The translations under genes and the position numbers were made by a program. Positions 7,597-10,568 of a stretch of 10,568 nucleotides of DNA are shown here, one piece after another. This DNA is from Bacillota bacterium. GTDB lineage: Bacteria > Bacillota_A > Clostridia > Clostridiales > Clostridiaceae. Below the pieces are notes generated by a model that saw only the letters and a list, made by a program, of their open reading frames with translations, was not told the origin of the DNA and ran no database searches. The stretch spans positions 1 to 10,568 of the forward strand of contig JAKBFR010000084.1 in assembly GCA_021837545.1 (NCBI GenBank). The letters run 5' to 3'. Positions within the stretch are counted from its first letter, which is position 1. Each line of letters begins with the position of its first letter.

Positions 7597-7639
7597 TACC
7601 CTATAGAGTATACCTAATTAATATATACTCTATAGGGTA
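7597..7639. terminator. Bidirectional terminator between hppA and the convergent DeoR gene
   Basis: A perfect 16-bp stem (7597-7612 with 7624-7639, TACCCTATAGAGTATA and its complement) closes an 11-nt loop. TTTTT (7640-7644) follows on the plus strand. On the minus strand the stem is followed by CAATTTTTTG, so it can also end transcripts arriving from the DeoR gene. Confidence 0.88.
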
Positions 7640-7721
7640 TTTTTATATACTTTTCAACTAATTCACCAGCTAAAGCCTTTTTTACAACAGGAATATTTGA
7701 TACCATAATTCTTTCATATGC
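7614..7721 (-). other. In-frame coding-like extension after the DeoR stop
   Basis: Directly after the DeoR TAA (7724-7722) the same frame stays open for 35 more codons before a TAG at 7616-7614. The first 27 residues look protein-like (AYERIMVSNIPVVKKALAGE, then LVEKYIK), with normal amino acid balance and no stop. The last eight are encoded by the terminator hairpin and are surely incidental. There is an internal ATG at 7706 but only a poor ribosome site. I do not recognise the sequence. It could be a relic of a former gene, an ancestral longer C-terminus or chance. Confidence 0.25.
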
Positions 7722-8477
7722 TTAGTCTACTGATACTGTCTGTATATTAACATTGTTTTCTAATAATATTTCCTTACTATCCGTAGGAATATTAGTATCG
7801 GTGAACACATAGTTAACTTCATTTGCTTTAAATTGTACTACAACACCTTGCTTTGAAAACTTAGAAGATTCGGTGAGTATTATTACATTACTTGCATTCT
7901 CTGCCATTGCCTTAACGGTTTCTGTTCTCATGTGGTTTGTACCAGTAAATCCTCCCTTTATTGTAAATCCATCTGTACCAACAAATAGTTTATCAACAAA
8001 AAAGTCTTTAGCACATTTTCTAGTAATAGGTCCCACTAAAACTTGAGATTCTGGTTGATAATCTCCACCTAGTAACACAACCTTTGCAAATGGAGCTTCT
8101 CTTATATATGATGCTATAAATGCTGAATTAGTAATAATAGTAACATCTTTTTTATTATGTGCAATTTCATACGCAAGTAATGCGCAACAAGAACCTGATT
8201 CAATCATTACAGTTTCTCCATTTGAAACTAATTCCACAGCCTGCTTTGCAATCTTTCGCTTAATATCATAATTAAAAGATAATCTATTATTTATATCATC
8301 ACTAGAATTTATTACTGCATATCCATGTTCGCGCCTTAAAAGACCTTTTTCTTCCAAAGTACTTAAATCTTTACGTATTGTAACCTGCGATACATTTAAA
8401 GCTTCTGATAACTTAGCAACTTCAATACGTTTATTATCATTTACTAATTGTAAAAGTTTTGTCTGTCTGCTTATCAT
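7722..8477 (-). CDS. DeoR-family transcriptional regulator
   Basis: This is probably the local regulator of the adjacent glycyl radical enzyme/aldolase locus, responding to a phosphorylated sugar. It has 251 residues, the usual size. The N-terminal winged helix-turn-helix (about 5-57) contains ALNVSQVTIRKDLSTLEEKG, with the recognition helix around 30-40. The DeoRC sensor domain (about 72-230) shows VMIESGSCCALLAYEIA (90-106), IITNSAFIASYI, LLGGDY, the VGTDGFTIKGGFTGTN loop (166-181) and LTESSKFSKQG (201-211). These are the phosphosugar-isomerase-like effector pocket elements. A double cysteine occupies the usual G-[ST]-T position after the ESG motif. The start at 8477 is supported by TAAGGA 9 bases upstream. 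It lies downstream of the operon terminator and has its own promoter. The inducer is not determinable here; a 1-deoxyfructose- or anhydrohexitol-phosphate is a context guess. Confidence 0.92.
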   Translation of the reverse strand: MISRQTKLLQLVNDNKRIEVAKLSEALNVSQVTIRKDLSTLEEKGLLRREHGYAVINSSDDINNRLSFNYDIKRKIAKQAVELVSNGETVMIESGSCCALLAYEIAHNKKDVTIITNSAFIASYIREAPFAKVVLLGGDYQPESQVLVGPITRKCAKDFFVDKLFVGTDGFTIKGGFTGTNHMRTETVKAMAENASNVIILTESSKFSKQGVVVQFKANEVNYVFTDTNIPTDSKEILLENNVNIQTVSVD

Positions 8478-8515
8478 TTTTCATCATCCTTATCAAAAAT
8501 CAATATTATGTAAGA

Positions 8516-8544
8516 AGTATAACATATATAATTTTTCCATACAA
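8516..8544 (-). promoter_or_regulatory. Predicted promoter of the DeoR gene
   Basis: Reading the minus strand, TTGTAT (8544-8539) is followed by a 17-nt spacer and TATACT (8521-8516). TG at 8524-8523 forms an extended -10. Transcription would start near 8509, giving a leader of about 30 nt before the ATG at 8477. Confidence 0.5.
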
Positions 8545-8621
8545 ACATTATACATTTCAAATGAAATTTAATTACTTTCTCTTATAATTTAATTATATTG
8601 ATATAATACACAAACTAAGTT

Positions 8622-8639
8622 TAAATTCGTTCGAAATTA
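8622..8639. promoter_or_regulatory. Candidate DeoR-family operator
   Basis: TAAATTCGTTCGAAATTA is an 18-bp interrupted palindrome, TAA-n-TTCG-TT-CGAA-n-TTA, about 110 bases upstream of the predicted DeoR transcription start. TTCG half-sites are common in operators of DeoR-family repressors such as GlpR and AgaR. Its location between the operon terminator and the regulator suggests autoregulation. No second copy is visible in the window; the promoter of the glycyl radical enzyme operon lies beyond the right edge. Confidence 0.35.
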
Positions 8640-8660
8640 TTTCCCTTTTAATTTATCATA

Positions 8661-8702
8661 AAAAGTCCCTCAAGAATTCACACAAAATTTTGAGGGACTT
8701 TT
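8661..8702 (-). terminator. Terminator of the glycyl radical enzyme/aldolase operon
   Basis: A perfect 13-bp stem (8661-8673 with 8690-8702, AAAAGTCCCTCAA and its complement) closes a 16-nt loop. Read on the minus strand it ends in TTTTT (8664-8660), a good intrinsic terminator about 50 bases after the aldolase stop. On the plus strand only a short T run follows. Confidence 0.82.
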
Positions 8703-8748
8703 GCTATTAACGCTGTATAATACGTAATTATACCTTTATTGCATATTA

Positions 8749-9090
8749 TTATACTAAATCAACGATAGAAACATCTCCATATATAGCTTTCCAATCAGCT
8801 GTAAAGTCATCAACCGCCTTTTGAATTGCTGACATTTTTAATGCATCTTGTAAAATTTCAGGTGCTACTGTTGCAGTTTGTGCTCCACAAGCAAAAGAAT
8901 CATTTACTTGTCCTATGTTTTTAAAACTTGCTGCAAGTATTTTGCTATTATAGTTATACTTTTCAATCATATCTGCGAAAGTACTTATAACTTCACGAGG
9001 ATCAATATCCATATTTTCCATACGATTAAAATATGGTGCGATGAAATCTGCACCTGCTTCCATTGCGAGCAGACCTTGTGCCTTTGTATA
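8749..9090 (-). pseudogene. fsa: Truncated fructose-6-phosphate aldolase-like gene (C-terminal half only)
   Basis: The open frame encodes the C-terminal half of a transaldolase-family Fsa protein. Clear homology begins with YTKAQGLLA at 9090 and continues through MEAGADFIAPYFNRMENMDI, ILAASFKNIGQV, FACGAQTATVAPEIL and AVDDFTADW to the stop. Aligned by eye with E. coli FsaA (220 residues), it starts at about residue 112 and retains the tyrosine equivalent to Tyr131. The missing part contains the Schiff-base lysine (Lys85), the first barrel strands and the natural start and ribosome site. The fragment cannot be a working aldolase. Upstream of 9090 the frame loses all similarity and hits a stop at 9123-9121; an ATG at 9063 has no ribosome site. 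A GCAATATACAAAG sequence at the break could be GCA-ATA-TAT-ACA-AAG with two bases lost. The surviving 113 codons contain no stops or frameshifts, so decay appears recent. Confidence 0.85.
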
Positions 9091-9099
9091 TTGCTTAAA

Positions 9100-9202
9100 G
9101 GAAACTCGATTCGCATACGCTCACTGAGTAAGCGATTCACACAAAATCATTTTTATTAAGGAAGTTAACTCGTATGCGCGAGTTAGCTAAGTTCGAGTAA
9201 CC
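9100..9202. repeat. 103-bp palindromic element occupying the missing half of the aldolase gene
   Basis: This non-coding block has about 41% G+C, well above its surroundings. Imperfect terminal inverted repeats are GGAAACTCGA (9100-9109) and TCGAGTAACC (9193-9202), 8 of 10 matching. Inside, AACTCG plus CGCATACG (9103-9108, 9112-9119, with a 3-base bulge) pairs with CGTATGCGCGAGTT (9171-9184). A smaller hairpin CGCTCACTGAGTAAGCG spans 9118-9134, and AACTCG/CGAGTT also fold locally at 9167-9184. Short AAA triplets flank both ends. It encodes no protein on either strand and looks like a REP- or MITE-type interspersed palindrome. Only one copy is in the window, so repetitiveness is inferred from structure. 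Confidence 0.6.
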
Positions 9203-9233
9203 AAATATAAAATTAGGACTCTCACTTATCTGT

Positions 9234-10568
9234 TTAAAGTGCTTGTTCTGTTCTTTCAATTATATCGTCTTGAGTTTGTTTAGATAATACATTAAAGAAT
9301 GCGCTATATCCTGCAACTCTAACAATTAAATCTCTGTAGTTTTCCGGATCTTTTTGTGCATCAATTAGAGTATCTCTAGATACTACGTTATATTGTACAT
9401 GGAAACCTTCTAAACGATTAAAGAAAGTCCTAATTAATAAAATTAATTTTGCCCTATCGCTTTCTTTAACTAACATTTGTGGTGTAACTTTTTGGTTTAA
9501 TAGTACTCCACCAGTAATATCATGAGTTGGTAATTTAGACACTGATTTAAATACTGCTGTAGGACCATTTTGATCCATTGCATGAGATGGTGAACATCCT
9601 TCTGCTAAAGCTTCTCCTGCTTTTCTTCCATCTGGAGTAGCTAGTGTTCCAGCTCCTTGTGGTACATTTGCAGAAATTGAAGATGTACCTGCATAATAGC
9701 ATCCTCCAATTGGCCCTCTACCATATCTAGTATTTTTGTACTTCTTTATCTCATCAATATAAATTTCATAAGCTTCTCTTAATAATAAATCTATATAATC
9801 ATCATCATTTCCATACTTAGGCGCATCATTAATTAACATACCTTGAATCCTTTTACCTTCTTCTCCATCAAAATTATTAACTAAAGAATTCCATAATTGT
9901 TCTGTAGTAAAACTTTTATCTTCAAATACACATTTTTTAATAGCTGCAAGGGAATCTCCAAGATTTGCAATACCAACTTGAAGGTCACTTATAAAGTCAT
10001 ATACGGCTCCACCTTCTTTTAAATTTAATCCCCTTTCAATACAATCATCTGTCAATGCGGAACATAATATATCTGCCGTAACTTCTTCTATTGCCATATC
10101 TGCACAACTATCTATTATTACACTATGTCTAGTAAATTCACGAATAATCTTGTCCCAAGCTTTCATAACTTCATCAAAAGAAGTCATATCCTTAAAGTGC
10201 CCTACACCCACGCATAGCTTTGTTCCTGATTCAGGATCAACGCCATCATTTAATGCAATTAATAATGATTTAGGGAAGTTTAAGAAACTCATACCTGTAC
10301 ATCTGTAACCCCATTTACCTGGAACTGCAACTTCAACGCATCCAATTGCACTATAGTTATATGCATCCTCTTCTGATACACCCTTTTCTATAAATGATGG
10401 AATAATAACTTCATCACTATTAAATGCTGGCATACCAAATCCTAATCTTACTACTTCAATACATTCTTTCATAAAATCATCAGATAGTCCTTTGTGATAA
10501 CGTACTGTTAAATTAGGTTGTGGTAATTTTGTTTGTGCAACACTCTTTAAGATTAGGTAACTTAATAA
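9234..10568 (-). CDS. PflD/YbiW-type glycyl radical enzyme, C-terminal part (runs off the window)
   Basis: The frame is open to the right edge, so the visible 444 residues are the C-terminal half of a protein that is usually about 800 residues. The internal ATG at 10472 is not the start; similarity continues upstream of it (LPQPNLTVRYHKGLS). Numbering from the edge, the active-site thiyl cysteine is residue 77 in SAIGCVEVAVPG, with E79 completing the GCVE motif of C-O/C-N-cleaving enzymes. True pyruvate formate-lyase has adjacent cysteines instead. VPGKWGYRCTGMS continues as in E. coli YbiW/PflD. The radical glycine is residue 420 in RVAGYSAFF (codon 9311-9309). An S-adenosylmethionine radical activase is required and must lie outside the window. 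With the adjacent Fsa-like gene, the likely substrate is a 1,5-anhydrohexitol-6-phosphate; glycerol dehydratase is a less likely alternative. The sequence is intact where visible. Confidence 0.88.
   Translation of the reverse strand, partial: LLSYLILKSVAQTKLPQPNLTVRYHKGLSDDFMKECIEVVRLGFGMPAFNSDEVIIPSFIEKGVSEEDAYNYSAIGCVEVAVPGKWGYRCTGMSFLNFPKSLLIALNDGVDPESGTKLCVGVGHFKDMTSFDEVMKAWDKIIREFTRHSVIIDSCADMAIEEVTADILCSALTDDCIERGLNLKEGGAVYDFISDLQVGIANLGDSLAAIKKCVFEDKSFTTEQLWNSLVNNFDGEEGKRIQGMLINDAPKYGNDDDYIDLLLREAYEIYIDEIKKYKNTRYGRGPIGGCYYAGTSSISANVPQGAGTLATPDGRKAGEALAEGCSPSHAMDQNGPTAVFKSVSKLPTHDITGGVLLNQKVTPQMLVKESDRAKLILLIRTFFNRLEGFHVQYNVVSRDTLIDAQKDPENYRDLIVRVAGYSAFFNVLSKQTQDDIIERTEQAL

Noticed and set aside
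8749..9063. Functional short aldolase starting at the ATG at 9063
   Set aside because: There is no ribosome site, the fold is half missing and the Schiff-base lysine region is absent. The ATG aligns with an internal position, about residue 121 of FsaA.
8878..9159. Plus-strand frame of 93 codons opposite the aldolase fragment
   Set aside because: It runs antisense to clear Fsa homology, crosses the palindromic element and has a cysteine-rich, unnatural composition.
9234..10472. Complete 412-residue glycyl radical enzyme starting at 10472
   Set aside because: The frame remains open to the window edge with family-like sequence. 412 residues is half the normal length, so the ATG is an internal methionine and the gene is partial rather than truncated.

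Overview
The window is AT-rich throughout, with strong purine-rich ribosome binding sites, long hairpin terminators and no oxygen-dependent functions. It carries a glycyl radical enzyme. All of this points to an anaerobic, low-GC Firmicute, most likely Clostridium sensu stricto. The genus is inferred from style and gene content; there is no rRNA here to confirm it.

Layout. Positions 1-324 are a very AT-rich leader with a good sigma-A-type promoter. Positions 325-4838 hold a complete, tightly packed five-gene branched-chain amino acid ABC importer, livJ-livH-livM-livG-livF, closed by a hairpin terminator. Positions 5000-5149 encode a 49-residue protein that resembles the C-terminal tail of Rpn/YhgA-type nucleases, followed by an 18-bp perfect hairpin. 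Positions 5417-7552 encode a membrane-integral pyrophosphatase carrying the residues of the K+-independent, H+-pumping type. Its terminator at 7597-7639 also works for the convergent minus-strand genes.

The right third is on the minus strand and reads from the right edge leftward. First comes the C-terminal 444 residues of a PflD/YbiW-type glycyl radical enzyme, cut by the window edge. Next is a 103-bp GC-richer palindromic element, then only the C-terminal half of a fructose-6-phosphate-aldolase-like (Fsa) gene, then a terminator. A complete DeoR-family regulator with its own promoter and a candidate operator follows. In E. coli, YbiW/PflD glycyl radical enzymes and Fsa aldolases act in one pathway: anhydrohexitol-6-phosphates are opened to 1-deoxyfructose-6-phosphate, which is cleaved to glyceraldehyde-3-phosphate and hydroxyacetone. 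This locus looks like a clostridial version of that pathway.

The most notable point is that the aldolase is broken. Roughly the first 111 residues, including the Schiff-base lysine region, are gone, and the palindromic element sits exactly in the gap. The remaining codons are still open and well conserved, so the damage looks recent. Apart from this damaged locus, I see no wholly undescribed system in the window.
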